Below, piece by piece: positions 45,776 through 54,827 of a stretch of 64,000 bases of DNA (the first letter of the stretch is position 1; each line of letters starts with the position of its first letter). The notes under the pieces were generated by a model. The model saw only the letters and a list, made by a program, of their open reading frames with translations, had not been told where the DNA came from and made no database searches. Source of the DNA: Chryseobacterium flavum (lineage in GTDB: Bacteria; Bacteroidota; Bacteroidia; Flavobacteriales; Weeksellaceae); assembly GCF_003385595.1 (NCBI RefSeq), contig NZ_QNUE01000015.1, positions 1-64,000 of the forward strand, written 5' to 3'. The translations under genes and the position numbers were made by a program.

Positions 45776-46183
45776 TTATTAATCAAAGTGTTTGTCTTGA
45801 AAACTGTGTAAATATAATTATTTTATTACTAATGCAATATTTATACCTTACATTTAAATTAGTATTACTCTATTTCTTTATTATTCGATGAGAGATAATT
45901 AATAATTTTTTTTCTTTAATTATTTTGTTTATGATGAATAATAAATGTAGATGTTTATTTTTAAAAGATGGAAAATTGTTTATTATAATTATTATTTAGC
46001 ATTAAAATATTTATTAAAGAAACAGGTGTGGATGTTGCGGAATTTTTTGATATCTTAATTTTAACATATTAAGGCTCAGAACTGCGAATGGGATTAATTA
46101 AAAAACTTTTGTGACTTTGTGGTTAAATTTTACAGGTTTCCAACCCTTTTCATAATAGCAGCATCTTTACTATAAGGATACCT
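45776..46183. other. 408-nt AT-rich intergenic region
   Basis: No coding frame, hairpin terminator or RNA gene is seen. It separates the minus-strand ParB-like/HAD pair from the divergent gene at 46184 and must hold both promoters. No clear TAnnTTTG element was found; GTGACTTTG near 46110 is the closest on the plus strand. Confidence 0.5.
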
Positions 46184-46783
46184 ATGAAAATTACCATACC
46201 TAAACCATGTCATGAAAACTGGGAAATGATGGCACCCGAAGAAAAAGGAAGATTTTGTTCTGTTTGCTCCAAAACGGTGTATGATTTTACAGCTTTATCA
46301 GATCAGGAGCTCATCAATGCTTTTTCGGATCAGGAGGAGAATGTATGCGGACGCTTTAATGAATTCCAGCTCAACAGGGATTTACAATATTCTTTTATTA
46401 ATGCTCTTTTTATAAAGTTTGCTGTTGGTTTTGTTTTAACTGCCGGAGGTTTTGTTTCTGTGAATGCACAGGAAATAAAACCTAAAGAAATAAGTGTGGC
46501 AGAATATCTGGCTGGAACTATTGGTAAAGTAGTAGTTAATGATTCACTTTATAAAAGAAAGCAGATCAGGATTGGTGCTCCTGTAACAAGACCGGAGGCA
46601 AAACATATGATTATATTGGATAATAAAAATATCACTAAAGAGGAATTCAGTGCATTAAATCCTGAACGTGTAGAAAGTGTCAGTATTCTTCAGGCTGAAG
46701 AAGCCGTTAAAAGATATGGATATAAAGGAAAAGAAGGCGTTATCATCATTACCACCAAAAAGAAATGGAAATCCAAAAAATAA
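46184..46783 (+). CDS. Cysteine-motif membrane protein with TonB-plug-like C-terminus
   Basis: This 199-aa protein has an N-terminal block with Cys9, Cys25, Cys28 and Cys55 (KPCHENWEMM, GRFCSVCSKTVYDF), consistent with a small metal-binding knuckle. A hydrophobic helix follows (about residues 72-95), and then a C-terminal region ending VKRYGYKGKEGVIIITTKKK. That ending matches the SusC/TonB-dependent receptor plug signature. No beta-barrel follows. Topology suggests a cytosolic Cys domain and a periplasmic plug-like domain. Similar N-termini occur in Chryseobacterium proteins of unknown function. Confidence 0.7.
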   Translation: MKITIPKPCHENWEMMAPEEKGRFCSVCSKTVYDFTALSDQELINAFSDQEENVCGRFNEFQLNRDLQYSFINALFIKFAVGFVLTAGGFVSVNAQEIKPKEISVAEYLAGTIGKVVVNDSLYKRKQIRIGAPVTRPEAKHMIILDNKNITKEEFSALNPERVESVSILQAEEAVKRYGYKGKEGVIIITTKKKWKSKK

Positions 46784-46828
46784 ATTTTTCTTTCTGTAAA
46801 GGATAAAAAGTAATAACCATGAAAAAGG

Positions 46829-46854
46829 AAAACTCAGCAGATGCTGAGTTTTTT
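46829..46854. terminator. Terminator between convergent genes
   Basis: 11-bp stem AAAACTCAGCA/TGCTGAGTTTT followed by T-run. Confidence 0.8.
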
Positions 46855-46868
46855 ATCTATAGAGGGGT

Positions 46869-47246
46869 TTACTGCTTGTTTTTATAAGCTTCAAGCTCTT
46901 GGTGTAATCTTTGGTTCTCTTCTTTCAGGAACTCTATAAGATCTCTCTGGCTTTCCAGGAGGAATTCCGGTACATTGCAGTAATAATTACCACTTACATT
47001 CCCTATATTATTACTGTTACTATTATTCTCAAAATTATTGATCTGTCTACCTTCCTCTTCCTCATATATTTCCTCTAAAGAAACCTCAAGAAACTTAGCA
47101 ATTTTTTCCCATTCTTCCTTTCGGATTCCGACTTCTCCTTTTTCTTTCCGGTTATAATTGGAAACATCTGTAGCAAGCATATCAGCAATTTGCTGTTGCG
47201 TAATTCCCTTTCTTTTTCTCAGGTTGCGTAGTTTTTCTTTTTGCAT
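46869..47246 (-). CDS. XRE-family helix-turn-helix regulator with C-terminal coiled coil
   Basis: This 125-aa protein has an N-terminal HTH_3 domain (LRNLRKRKGITQQQIADMLA, residues about 6-60, then ISLEEIYEEE-like VSLEEIYEEE). An Asn/Ser-rich linker follows, and then a C-terminal helix (RDLIEFLKEENQRLHQELEA) likely to form a coiled-coil dimer. Target genes are unknown; it may control itself. Confidence 0.88.
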   Translation of the reverse strand: MQKEKLRNLRKRKGITQQQIADMLATDVSNYNRKEKGEVGIRKEEWEKIAKFLEVSLEEIYEEEEGRQINNFENNSNSNNIGNVSGNYYCNVPEFLLESQRDLIEFLKEENQRLHQELEAYKNKQ

Positions 47247-47410
47247 GACCGTATTTTCTACAAATATGCAAAATATTAGTCAAAAAAAATAGTCTTATGG
47301 AAAGCTTATTCTTACTTATAATGAATTTGTATGGATCGTATTTAAATTTTAAAGCTTATGGTCTATATTAGAATAATTTTTAAAGCTATACTTTGCTGAA
47401 ATCAAAAAAT

Positions 47411-47438
47411 AAAACCTCCGCACAATGCCGGAGGTTTT
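47411..47438. terminator. Terminator of tpx
   Basis: Perfect 10-bp stem AAAACCTCCG/CGGAGGTTTT with an 8-nt loop; minus transcript ends TTTTATTTT. Confidence 0.75.
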
Positions 47439-47458
47439 TATGCTGAAAAATAGGAAAT

Positions 47459-48031
47459 TTATTTTTTCACTGCTGCAATAGCTGCTTCATAATTTGGTTC
47501 CTGCGAAATATCAGGTACCTGCTCTTCATAGATGATATTTCCCGAAGGATCAATCACCACCACCGCTCTGCTGAGAAGTCCTTTCATGGGAGAGTCTATC
47601 ATTTCCACTCCATAGTTCCATCCGAAATCAGAACGGAAGTCTGAAAGCATCACTACATTTTCAATTCCTTCAGCGCCACAAAATCTTTTCTGGGCAAAAG
47701 GTAGATCTTTGGATATGCAGAGAACTACGGTGTTGGGAAGGTTGGCCGCTTCTTCATTGAAATGATGGACGGAAGCAGAACAAACTCCTGTATCTACACT
47801 CGGGAAGATGTTCAGGATCACATACCTTCCTTTGTAGGCTTCCAGCGTCTGGTCATTCATATTAACATCTGTAAGGATGAATTTGGGAGCAGGTTTATTG
47901 ACCGCCGGTAATTTGGAATAAGTACGTACAGGCTGTCCTTTCATCAAAACCGTATTGGCTGTTTTAGCAGTTTGGGCAAAACCGGAAACTGACAGAAAGA
48001 ATAATGCACTGAAAACTATTTTTGAAAACAT
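47459..48031 (-). CDS. tpx: Thiol peroxidase (Tpx) with signal peptide
   Basis: This 190-aa peroxiredoxin of the Tpx group reduces hydroperoxides. The peroxidatic Cys is in FPSVDTGVCSASVHHFN and the resolving Cys in QKRFCGAEG; NTVLMKGQPVRTYSKLP is the family start. Unlike typical cytosolic Tpx it begins with a Sec signal (MFSKIVFSALFFLSVSGFAQ), so it acts in the periplasm or outside. The ATG at 48031 is preferred over the one at 48079 because a promoter element (48060-48067) lies between them. Confidence 0.9.
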   Translation of the reverse strand: MFSKIVFSALFFLSVSGFAQTAKTANTVLMKGQPVRTYSKLPAVNKPAPKFILTDVNMNDQTLEAYKGRYVILNIFPSVDTGVCSASVHHFNEEAANLPNTVVLCISKDLPFAQKRFCGAEGIENVVMLSDFRSDFGWNYGVEMIDSPMKGLLSRAVVVIDPSGNIIYEEQVPDISQEPNYEAAIAAVKK

Positions 48032-48059
48032 TGAAAATTTATTTTTAAACAAAATTATT

Positions 48060-48067
48060 ATTTTTTT
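48060..48067 (-). promoter_or_regulatory. tpx promoter, -7 element
   Basis: Minus strand reads TAATTTTG, 28 nt upstream of ATG 48031 and inside the alternative longer frame. Confidence 0.5.
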
Positions 48068-48201
48068 AGGAGTCATCATTAATTTTTGTTTAAACAGCTT
48101 TCAAATAGAACAAATCTATTAAATGACCTGTTTTAAAATCAATTTTTACATTTACCTTTATTCTTTAAAAACCACATTCAAATTATTAAACGTAAGAAAA
48201 T

Positions 48202-49830
48202 ATGAGTTCAACTAGCACCCCGTCATTTCAAGATATTTTTAAAAGTGAAAGTGAAATTCCTGAAGAATATAAAGTTCCCGTAATCTATCAGCGGGAATAT
48301 TTGCTGAATGGTGAACTGGTAGAGTGGAAGGGAGAAGTCCAGAATATATATTCCCCTGTATGTATTCCATCCGGAAACGGGCTGGAACGAAAACTGCTCG
48401 GAAGTATTCCGGAAATTGGTCCTGAAGAAGCAATGGAAGTTCTTGATGCCTGTGTAAAAGCGTATGACAACGGTTTAGGCGAATGGCCCACCATGTCGGT
48501 AGAAGGGCGGATCAGATGTATGCAGAAGTTTGTATATCTCATGATTCAGCAGAGAGATCTGATTATTAAGCTGCTGATGTGGGAAATCGGAAAAACACTG
48601 GCAGATTCTACCAAGGAGTTTGACCGTACTGTAGACTATATCAACCAGACGATTGATGCATTAAAAGACCTGGACAGGGAATCTTCCCGCTTTCAGCAGG
48701 CGGAAGGTACCATTGCACAGATCAGAAGGGCTCCGCTGGGTGTTGTTTTAAGTATGGGACCGTTCAATTATCCATTGAATGAGATCTTTACAACACTGAT
48801 TCCGGCCCTGATTATGGGGAATACGATTTTATTCAAGCTTCCCAAACATGGCGTTCTGGCCCATTATCCGCTGTTGAATGCATTTAAAGAAGCCTTTCCA
48901 AAGGGAACGGTAAATACGCTTTATGGAAAAGGATCGGAAATCATTACCCCGATCATGGAAAGCGGAAAAGTGAATGTACTGGCGTTCATAGGTTCCAGTA
49001 AAGTAGCGAACGGATTAAAGAAACTACATCCGAAAGTAAACCGGTTAAGAGCCATTCTGAGCCTTGATGCTAAAAATGCAGCGATTGTAACGAAGCATGC
49101 AAATCTGGATGTTGCGGTAAGTGAGTGCATCCTTGGAGCTTTATCCTTCAACGGCCAGCGCTGTACTGCTTTAAAGCTGATTTTTGTACAGAAAGAAGTG
49201 GCTGCAGAATTTACGTCCAGATTAAGTGAAGCTGTTTCAGCACTGAAACCAGGACTTCCATGGGAAAAAGATGTGAAGGTTACTCCGCTTCCGGAAGTCA
49301 GTAAACCTCCTTATCTGAAAGAATGTATAGAAGATGCTTTATTGAAGGGAGCAGCAGTTTTAAATAAAAACGGAGGATATACAGAAGAATCTTTTGTATT
49401 TCCGGCCGTGGTATATCCGGTAAACAGTGATATGAGGCTGTATCATGAAGAGCAGTTCGGGCCGGTAATTCCTGTAGTGCCATTTGAAGATATAAAAGAG
49501 CCTATAGAATACCAGGTGAATGCTTCACATGGGATGCAGGTAAGTATTTTCAGTGAAGATCCAGAGGAGGTGGCAAGGTTGATTGATCCGTTTGTAAATC
49601 TGGTAAGCCGTGTCAATATCAATTGTCAGGCTCAGCGCGGCCCGGACGTTTTCCCCTTCACAGGAAGAAAAGACAGCGCGGAAGGAACACTCTCCGTATT
49701 TGATGCTCTCCGTTCATTTTCAATACGGTCTCTGGTAGCCGCTAAACTTACCGATGCCAACAAAGAATTATTGAATACCATTGTCAGGGATCATGATTCC
49801 AATTTCCTGAGTACAGATTATATTTTCTGA
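48202..49830 (+). CDS. gapN: NADP-dependent glyceraldehyde-3-phosphate dehydrogenase (GapN type)
   Basis: This 542-aa aldehyde dehydrogenase superfamily member oxidises glyceraldehyde 3-phosphate to 3-phosphoglycerate with NADP. Motifs: APLGVVLSMGPFNYPLNEIF, nucleotide region FIGSSKVANGL, general-base region LSLDAKNAAIV (an Asp where most ALDHs have the LGG stretch) and catalytic Cys near residue 321 in SFNGQRCTALK. EEQFGPVIPVVPF is the usual C-terminal motif. Length is slightly long for the family. A strong bidirectional terminator follows. Confidence 0.88.
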   Translation: MSSTSTPSFQDIFKSESEIPEEYKVPVIYQREYLLNGELVEWKGEVQNIYSPVCIPSGNGLERKLLGSIPEIGPEEAMEVLDACVKAYDNGLGEWPTMSVEGRIRCMQKFVYLMIQQRDLIIKLLMWEIGKTLADSTKEFDRTVDYINQTIDALKDLDRESSRFQQAEGTIAQIRRAPLGVVLSMGPFNYPLNEIFTTLIPALIMGNTILFKLPKHGVLAHYPLLNAFKEAFPKGTVNTLYGKGSEIITPIMESGKVNVLAFIGSSKVANGLKKLHPKVNRLRAILSLDAKNAAIVTKHANLDVAVSECILGALSFNGQRCTALKLIFVQKEVAAEFTSRLSEAVSALKPGLPWEKDVKVTPLPEVSKPPYLKECIEDALLKGAAVLNKNGGYTEESFVFPAVVYPVNSDMRLYHEEQFGPVIPVVPFEDIKEPIEYQVNASHGMQVSIFSEDPEEVARLIDPFVNLVSRVNINCQAQRGPDVFPFTGRKDSAEGTLSVFDALRSFSIRSLVAAKLTDANKELLNTIVRDHDSNFLSTDYIF

Positions 49831-49839
49831 ACAAGTATT

Positions 49840-49878
49840 AAAATATTTCGGCGGGCTAAGAGCCCGCCGAAATATTTT
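49840..49878. terminator. Bidirectional terminator between gapN and the S41 peptidase
   Basis: A perfect 18-bp stem (AAAATATTTCGGCGGGCT and its complement) with loop AAG, the longest hairpin seen in the window. Its right edge touches the last bases of the S41 gene. Confidence 0.85.
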
Positions 49879-51424
49879 AACGTTTTTTTACAGAGCGCTT
49901 TTCTTTTTCCTTTGCAATTGTATTCCGGATCCAGTCCAGCTGAGGGTCTTTTTTATTAATAATATCCTGCATGCTTTCCTTAACGATCACATCAGGAACT
50001 ACTCCTTTTTTACTGTCAGACATGTTGATATTAGGCTGTACCAGAAGCAGTCCGATAGGAAACCTGATCTTGGAATTGGGAAGCTTTTGGTAAGAATAAA
50101 ACCCTGCTACAGTACCGTCATTAGCCCCTCCTGTTTCTTCTCCTACGAGAATGGCTCTTTTATCATTTTTAAGTTTGGCTGTAATAATGGAAGAGGCAGA
50201 AAAGCTTCCTCCGTTGATCAGTACAAAAACTTTCCCGTGGAAGGCTTCTTTATTGGGTTTTGTAGGTTTATCCACCCTCATTTTATAAAACACTTTTCCA
50301 TCCTTTTTATAGGTGCTGAAAGCCTGCGCAAAAAAGTAGCTTGGATAAACGATACTCTTTAAAGCATATTCAAAGGGAGAACTTTTCCTGAAATAGTTGG
50401 TTTTAAGCGGAGTGGTTTTTGATGTGACCTGTGATGGTCTGATCAGGGTGAAAGGTTGGTCAGCCAGATAGGAGTACAGGTTATTGATCTCGTGTAGTGA
50501 TCCCCCATAGTTGTTTCGTACATCTATGATAAGGTAAGGAGATTTTGCATTCCTGATCTTTGCAAAAGTCTCTTTATAAAACCGGTTTGAATATTCCCTG
50601 GAAAAACTTTTTACTTTTATATAAGCAATGGTACTGTCTTTATCCAGAAATTTAAAGCTTCTGTTATACGAATTGCTGGAAGCTACATAATCATTTATTT
50701 TCCTTTCCTGGGTTCTTTTTTTCATTTCCTTATCTTTTTCAAGATCTGATTCGGATTTAGACTCCCGGTGTAAGGTGATGGTATTCTTTTTTCCTTTGTA
50801 GAGGGTTTCAATTATGGCAGAATCAGAAAGCCCGTTTTCTGCTGTATAGAAATTGAAAAACAGATCTTTCAGATAATAAGCATGGAAAGTAGTATTATAA
50901 CCGTCACTGCTGATCAGGTTTCTGTATTTTCGGATATATTCTGAAACAGGAATACTATTGATGGTTAGAACTTCAGTCCCCGGCTTTATATTTTCTATAC
51001 CATCCCTATTTTCTATAATAAACATTCTGTCCCGCTTTACATAATATTCAAAACGGCTGAACAACCCCTTCTGCTGTTCAAAATTTTTAATTTCCTGCCT
51101 GGTAAATTTCTTTCTGGGAATCCTCAGGGAAAGATGCCCTTCTCTGATACTGGCAATCACGGGCTGAAACCGGAAATAAAACTGAAGGGGGGTAAGAGGT
51201 TCATTAAGCGTTTGTTTGAGACTATCAAACTTACGGTCCAGCTCCTGTTTGGAGATATACCAATACAAGTGGGGATGCATTTTTTCAAGCTTTGAATAGG
51301 CATAATCCACATCTTCTTTAAGCTGTTCCGGTTCAATACACGAAGCCCGCTGCTCATTATGTTTTTTAATGGAAGAGCATGACCAGAGTACAGCCAGAAG
51401 TAAAATTACCGGGTAATTTTTCAA
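49877..51424 (-). CDS. S41-family (C-terminal processing-type) peptidase, lipoprotein
   Basis: This 515-aa protein has a lipobox VLWSC (Cys16). An N-terminal helical region and a degenerate PDZ-like segment (GIENIKPGTEVLTINSIPVS, about residues 145-170) precede the S41 catalytic domain (about 270-500). The latter has LIIDVRNNYGGSLHE, the Ser in VFVLINGGSFSASSII and LVGEETGGAND. It probably degrades or processes envelope proteins. The catalytic Lys position was not confirmed. It is a single gene. Confidence 0.85.
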   Translation of the reverse strand: MKNYPVILLLAVLWSCSSIKKHNEQRASCIEPEQLKEDVDYAYSKLEKMHPHLYWYISKQELDRKFDSLKQTLNEPLTPLQFYFRFQPVIASIREGHLSLRIPRKKFTRQEIKNFEQQKGLFSRFEYYVKRDRMFIIENRDGIENIKPGTEVLTINSIPVSEYIRKYRNLISSDGYNTTFHAYYLKDLFFNFYTAENGLSDSAIIETLYKGKKNTITLHRESKSESDLEKDKEMKKRTQERKINDYVASSNSYNRSFKFLDKDSTIAYIKVKSFSREYSNRFYKETFAKIRNAKSPYLIIDVRNNYGGSLHEINNLYSYLADQPFTLIRPSQVTSKTTPLKTNYFRKSSPFEYALKSIVYPSYFFAQAFSTYKKDGKVFYKMRVDKPTKPNKEAFHGKVFVLINGGSFSASSIITAKLKNDKRAILVGEETGGANDGTVAGFYSYQKLPNSKIRFPIGLLLVQPNINMSDSKKGVVPDVIVKESMQDIINKKDPQLDWIRNTIAKEKEKRSVKKR

Positions 51425-51560
51425 TGTCTTTGAGTTTTTTCAGGCTGCTAAAATAAAAAGATTAAAAATAATCATCACTTAAATGAATGATAAAATTTAA
51501 GAATTTTAGTTAAAAAATAAAGCAATACAGTTTATATTTTTCCTATCCCTGAAAAGTTAA

Positions 51561-51568
51561 TACATTTG
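51561..51568 (+). promoter_or_regulatory. Promoter -7 element of the MBL hydrolase gene
   Basis: TACATTTG fits TAnnTTTG, 17 nt before the ATG. Confidence 0.5.
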
Positions 51569-51585
51569 ATGTTATTTTTATACAG

Positions 51586-52683
51586 ATGATGTATTGGGTT
51601 ATTACAATAATTCTGATCCTTGTTGCAGGCTACTTTCTGGTGATCAATATGAAAGCATTCGGTGCGGTGCCAAAAGGAAAACGATTGGAACGTATCAGAA
51701 AATCGAAACTTTACCGGGATAAGCAATTTCAGAATATCAGCTATACACCTTCTCTGGCGGAAGGTTACAAAATGTCAAAGGTTACCTATGACTTTTTTCT
51801 GGGAAAAAAAGATCCGTTACTGAAACCTCTAAAAGATATACCTTCTGTACATACAGATCTGAGCAGCATTAATAAAAGCAGGGATGTATTTATATGGTTA
51901 GGGCATTCCTCTTATTATATTCAGACGGATGGGGTTTCTTTTCTCATTGATCCTGTACTTAGCTCTTACGGTTCTCCTTTTAAATTTTTCAATAAAGCAT
52001 TTAAAGGCTCCGATATTTTTAAACCTGAGGATATTCCGGCTCTGGATTATCTTATCATTACCCATGATCATTTTGATCATCTGGATTATCCTACGGTAAA
52101 AGCCATCAGGGAACGAACGGGTGCAGCAGTTGTCCCGTTAGGGGCAGGAGCACATCTGGAAAGATGGGGATATCCCGGGGATAAGCTTATTGAAGAAGAG
52201 TGGGGTGCAGAAGTGGAACTGAAAAATAATATAAAGATCATTTTTACCCCTGCCAGACACTTTTCCGGGAGAGGGGTAAAACAGAATAATACCCTCTGGG
52301 CCTCTTACGTACTGATCACGCCGAAAAGACGGGTTTTCTTAGGAGGAGACAGTGGCTATGACTCCCATTTTAAAATGATCGGAGAAAAATATGGACCCTT
52401 TGATTATGCTATACTGGAGAACGGGCAATATGGAGAAGCATGGCGGTATATTCACACACTTCCTGAAGATGTAATCCGGGCAGCTCTTGACATCAATGCA
52501 GAATATATTATTCCGGTGCATGCTGCCAAATTTGCATTGGCTTTACATCCCTGGAATGAGCCTCTGCAAAAGATAACCCGCTTAGGAAAAGAAAATAAGC
52601 AGTCTGTCCTGACCCCGATGATCGGGGAGGTAGTGGATCTGAACAGCTCGGATCAGCAGTTCTGTATTTGGTGGGAGGACTGA
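51586..52683 (+). CDS. Membrane-anchored metallo-beta-lactamase-fold hydrolase (NAPE-PLD/RomA-like)
   Basis: This 365-aa protein has one N-terminal hydrophobic helix (MMYWVITIILILVAGYFLVI) and an MBL domain with IWLGHSSYYIQTDG, LIITHDHFDHLDY (His160, His162, Asp164, His165), ARHFSGRG, FLGGDSGYDSHF and IPVHAAKFALALHPW. This pattern matches the N-acyl-phosphatidylethanolamine phospholipase D/RomA-like branch, which often acts on lipids. The substrate is not established. Confidence 0.87.
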   Translation: MMYWVITIILILVAGYFLVINMKAFGAVPKGKRLERIRKSKLYRDKQFQNISYTPSLAEGYKMSKVTYDFFLGKKDPLLKPLKDIPSVHTDLSSINKSRDVFIWLGHSSYYIQTDGVSFLIDPVLSSYGSPFKFFNKAFKGSDIFKPEDIPALDYLIITHDHFDHLDYPTVKAIRERTGAAVVPLGAGAHLERWGYPGDKLIEEEWGAEVELKNNIKIIFTPARHFSGRGVKQNNTLWASYVLITPKRRVFLGGDSGYDSHFKMIGEKYGPFDYAILENGQYGEAWRYIHTLPEDVIRAALDINAEYIIPVHAAKFALALHPWNEPLQKITRLGKENKQSVLTPMIGEVVDLNSSDQQFCIWWED

Positions 52684-52971
52684 TCAGGCATGCCAGATAT
52701 TCTTATATCTTGTAGGATGATTCTCAAACTGCTGACGCACAAAATCACATTCCGGATCTACCAGCAGATCTTTTTCTTCTGCATACCGTACCAGCTCATC
52801 AAGTAAAAGCTTGGCATATCCCTGGCCTTCACGGTTTTCATCCAGTTTGGTGTAATATACAATCAGTAGTCTCCCGTCAACCTCTATAGACATATAGCCC
52901 ACTTTTTTATCATCGATGAGCAGTTGTAATTCATCCTGGTATGGAGATACTTTGAACTTTATATTTTCCAT
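52684..52971 (-). CDS. Small GNAT-like N-acetyltransferase (YidJ/Gcn5-related)
   Basis: This 95-aa protein belongs to the minimal GNAT type with VGYMSIEVDGRLLIVYYTKL, the acetyl-CoA loop ENREGQGYAKLLLDELVRYA and DPECDFVRQQFENHP at the end. This type is close to human NATD1-like proteins. ATG 52971 (MENIKFKVSPY) is preferred; the longer frame from 53022 adds unlikely residues. A minus-strand CAAAAATA (TATTTTTG) at 53103-53110 is a candidate promoter. Confidence 0.82.
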   Translation of the reverse strand: MENIKFKVSPYQDELQLLIDDKKVGYMSIEVDGRLLIVYYTKLDENREGQGYAKLLLDELVRYAEEKDLLVDPECDFVRQQFENHPTRYKNIWHA

Positions 52972-53356
52972 AATTATTGAGATTTGGTGGATTAATGATT
53001 TACAGGAGATGCTAAAAAGCATTCTCTTCTTTAAAATTACAAATTTTAATCTTATGAAATTAAATATTTGGGGTAATCTTAACGAATTTTATAATATAAA
53101 TACAAAAATATTGATAATGAGGAATCTGTCCCCGAATCATAAATCTTTCCTTTAAAAATGTGTTTAAAATATGCTGTTTAATAATTATAAACATTGAAGC
53201 GGGTCTTTTTTGATAAATTACATGGAGGAATCGGTTGTAAAATATCTTTCAGAAAATCAGTGTTTTATGGTTTTTGTTAACAAACATTAGCAGTTTAAAA
53301 TAAAAAATGGCACTTTAATTGACTATGTCATGATGTTTAATTCTAAAGTGGATGAA
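52972..53356. other. 385-nt AT-rich intergenic region
   Basis: No gene seen. It contains a candidate minus-strand -7 element (TATTTTTG at 53103-53110) for the GNAT gene. It must also carry the promoter for the gene at 53357, which is not obvious. Confidence 0.45.
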
Positions 53357-53806
53357 ATGAAAAAAATTTTGTTAACAGCATTTTTTATCGGGACTTTTAG
53401 CCTGAGTTATGCTCAATCAGATTATTATAACGATTACAGAAGAAGTATTACAGATATCAACTGGCAGAGAGTAGTTACTGACCTTGTGCTCTCGGCAGCA
53501 CAGGCCAATCAGATTTATGCTCTGAATGACAGGTATCATGATTATAATACATGGAACCGGGTATATGTAGTAGAGCCGGGAAGATGGAGAGATGACCGGT
53601 ATTCGGAATTGGAAAGAATCCTGGGAAGAGAAAAATATATACTCTTTAAAAAGAAGTATTACAGGGGTCAGAATCCTGTCATTGTTTACGGAAGAAATAA
53701 GAACGACTATAAAAAATACCGTAAGCAGCAGGAGAAATATTACAAAGAACGTTCCAAGTATTATAAAAAGCAGCACAATCATCATGATCATGATGATTGG
53801 GATTAG
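53357..53806 (+). CDS. Exported Tyr/Lys-rich protein of unknown function
   Basis: This 149-aa protein has a signal peptide (ILLTAFFIGTFSLSYA then Q). The mature part is basic and Tyr-rich, with KYRKQQEKYYKERSKYYKKQ and a His/Asp-rich end (HNHHDHDDWD) that could bind metal. The middle segment (DLVLSAAQANQIYALNDRYH) recalls Spy/CpxP-type helices of flavobacterial periplasmic proteins, weakly. ATG 53357 is chosen because the signal peptide starts there. Confidence 0.7.
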   Translation: MKKILLTAFFIGTFSLSYAQSDYYNDYRRSITDINWQRVVTDLVLSAAQANQIYALNDRYHDYNTWNRVYVVEPGRWRDDRYSELERILGREKYILFKKKYYRGQNPVIVYGRNKNDYKKYRKQQEKYYKERSKYYKKQHNHHDHDDWD

Positions 53807-53838
53807 ACCATTATCAACTATATATATTCACTTTTAAG

Positions 53839-53868
53839 CGGCTGGCATCTATGTCAGCCGTTTTATTT
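53839..53868 (+). terminator. Terminator after the exported Tyr-rich protein gene
   Basis: 9-bp stem CGGCTGGCA/TGTCAGCCG (one wobble), loop TCTA, then TTTTATTT. Confidence 0.75.
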
Positions 53869-53898
53869 GTCAGGCAATTGTTTTTATAAGTATATTTG
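53866..53898 (+). promoter_or_regulatory. Promoter of the AraC regulator (-33 TTTG and -7 TATATTTG)
   Basis: TTTG at 53866-53869 and TATATTTG at 53891-53898 are 21 nt apart, a good Bacteroidota promoter. Confidence 0.65.
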
Positions 53899-53914
53899 TT
53901 TGAATTTTATAATT
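53897..53914 (+). promoter_or_regulatory. Candidate AraC operator, copy 1
   Basis: TGTTTGAATTTTATAATT occurs here, at the transcription start region of the AraC gene, and again exactly at 54821-54838. A variant follows at 54841-54856. Confidence 0.55.
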
Positions 53915-53921
53915 TAAGATT

Positions 53922-54827
53922 ATGGAGCCCAAAGAATCATTAGAAGGCTTTTATCAGAGGAATGCTTCCAGACTGGGACCTCAGTGTCTGGGCACTCATG
54001 GAATGGGGCATTTCAATGTGTTTTCACGGGAATATTGTTCAACTGTAGCTCCTTACAGCAGGAGGGATTATTACAAAATTTCACTGATTATAGGAAAAGG
54101 AAGGCTTCATTATGCCAATAAATGGATCCAGGTGGACCAGCCGGCTTTATTATTTTCCAATCCTGTTATTCCATACTCCTGGGAATCTGATAGTGAAGAA
54201 CAGAAAGGGTGGTTCTGCCTGTTTACAGAACAGTTTTTACAGAATGGAAGCCGGTGGGGAAACCTTCAGGATTCTCCGCTTTTTAAGATTGGGGGAACAC
54301 CGGTTTTCTTTGTAGGGGAAGATCATCAGAAAATACTCTCCGATCTTTTTTCAAAAATGATGACTGAAATTCAATCGGATTATGTTCATAAGTATGATAT
54401 GCTCAGGGCATACCTTTACCTGATGATCCATGAGACAATGAAAATGCATCCTGCAGAAAGTTTTGAACCTTATCAGAATGCTTCACAACGGGTTGCCTCC
54501 TTGTTTATGGAACTTCTTGAAAGGCAGTTTCCTATAGACAGCCCTGATGCATTCCTGAAATTAAAAACCCCAAATGATTATGCGCAGAGTCTTTCTATTC
54601 ATGTAAATTCCTTAAATAGGTCCGTGAAGGAAATTACCGGAAAAACCACCAGTCAGCAGATTACCACAAGAATTATTCAGGAAGCCACGGCGCTGTTGAA
54701 ACATACCGACTGGAATATTGCCGAAATTGCCTATGGGCTGGGATTTGAGGAACCGGCTTATTTTACGAATTATTTTAAGAAACAAACCGGAATAACCCCG
54801 AATGCTTTAAGAATGAGTCTTGTTTGA
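53922..54827 (+). CDS. AraC-family transcriptional regulator
   Basis: This 301-aa protein has an N-terminal AraC-type sensor (about residues 20-170, with YYKISLIIGKGRLHYANKWI and QPALLFSNPVIPYSW) and a C-terminal double helix-turn-helix (about 195-300). The latter contains DYAQSLSIHVNSLNRSVKEI and NIAEIAYGLGFEEPAYFTNY followed by FKKQTGITPNALR. The downstream aldo/keto reductase gene carries two copies of the operator-like repeat found at this gene's own start, so autoregulation and control of that gene are likely. Confidence 0.9.
   Translation: MEPKESLEGFYQRNASRLGPQCLGTHGMGHFNVFSREYCSTVAPYSRRDYYKISLIIGKGRLHYANKWIQVDQPALLFSNPVIPYSWESDSEEQKGWFCLFTEQFLQNGSRWGNLQDSPLFKIGGTPVFFVGEDHQKILSDLFSKMMTEIQSDYVHKYDMLRAYLYLMIHETMKMHPAESFEPYQNASQRVASLFMELLERQFPIDSPDAFLKLKTPNDYAQSLSIHVNSLNRSVKEITGKTTSQQITTRIIQEATALLKHTDWNIAEIAYGLGFEEPAYFTNYFKKQTGITPNALRMSLV

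Noticed and set aside
45776..46183. Replication or attachment site in the AT-rich gap
   Set aside because: No direct repeats, DnaA boxes or tRNA end were found; AT-richness alone is not evidence.
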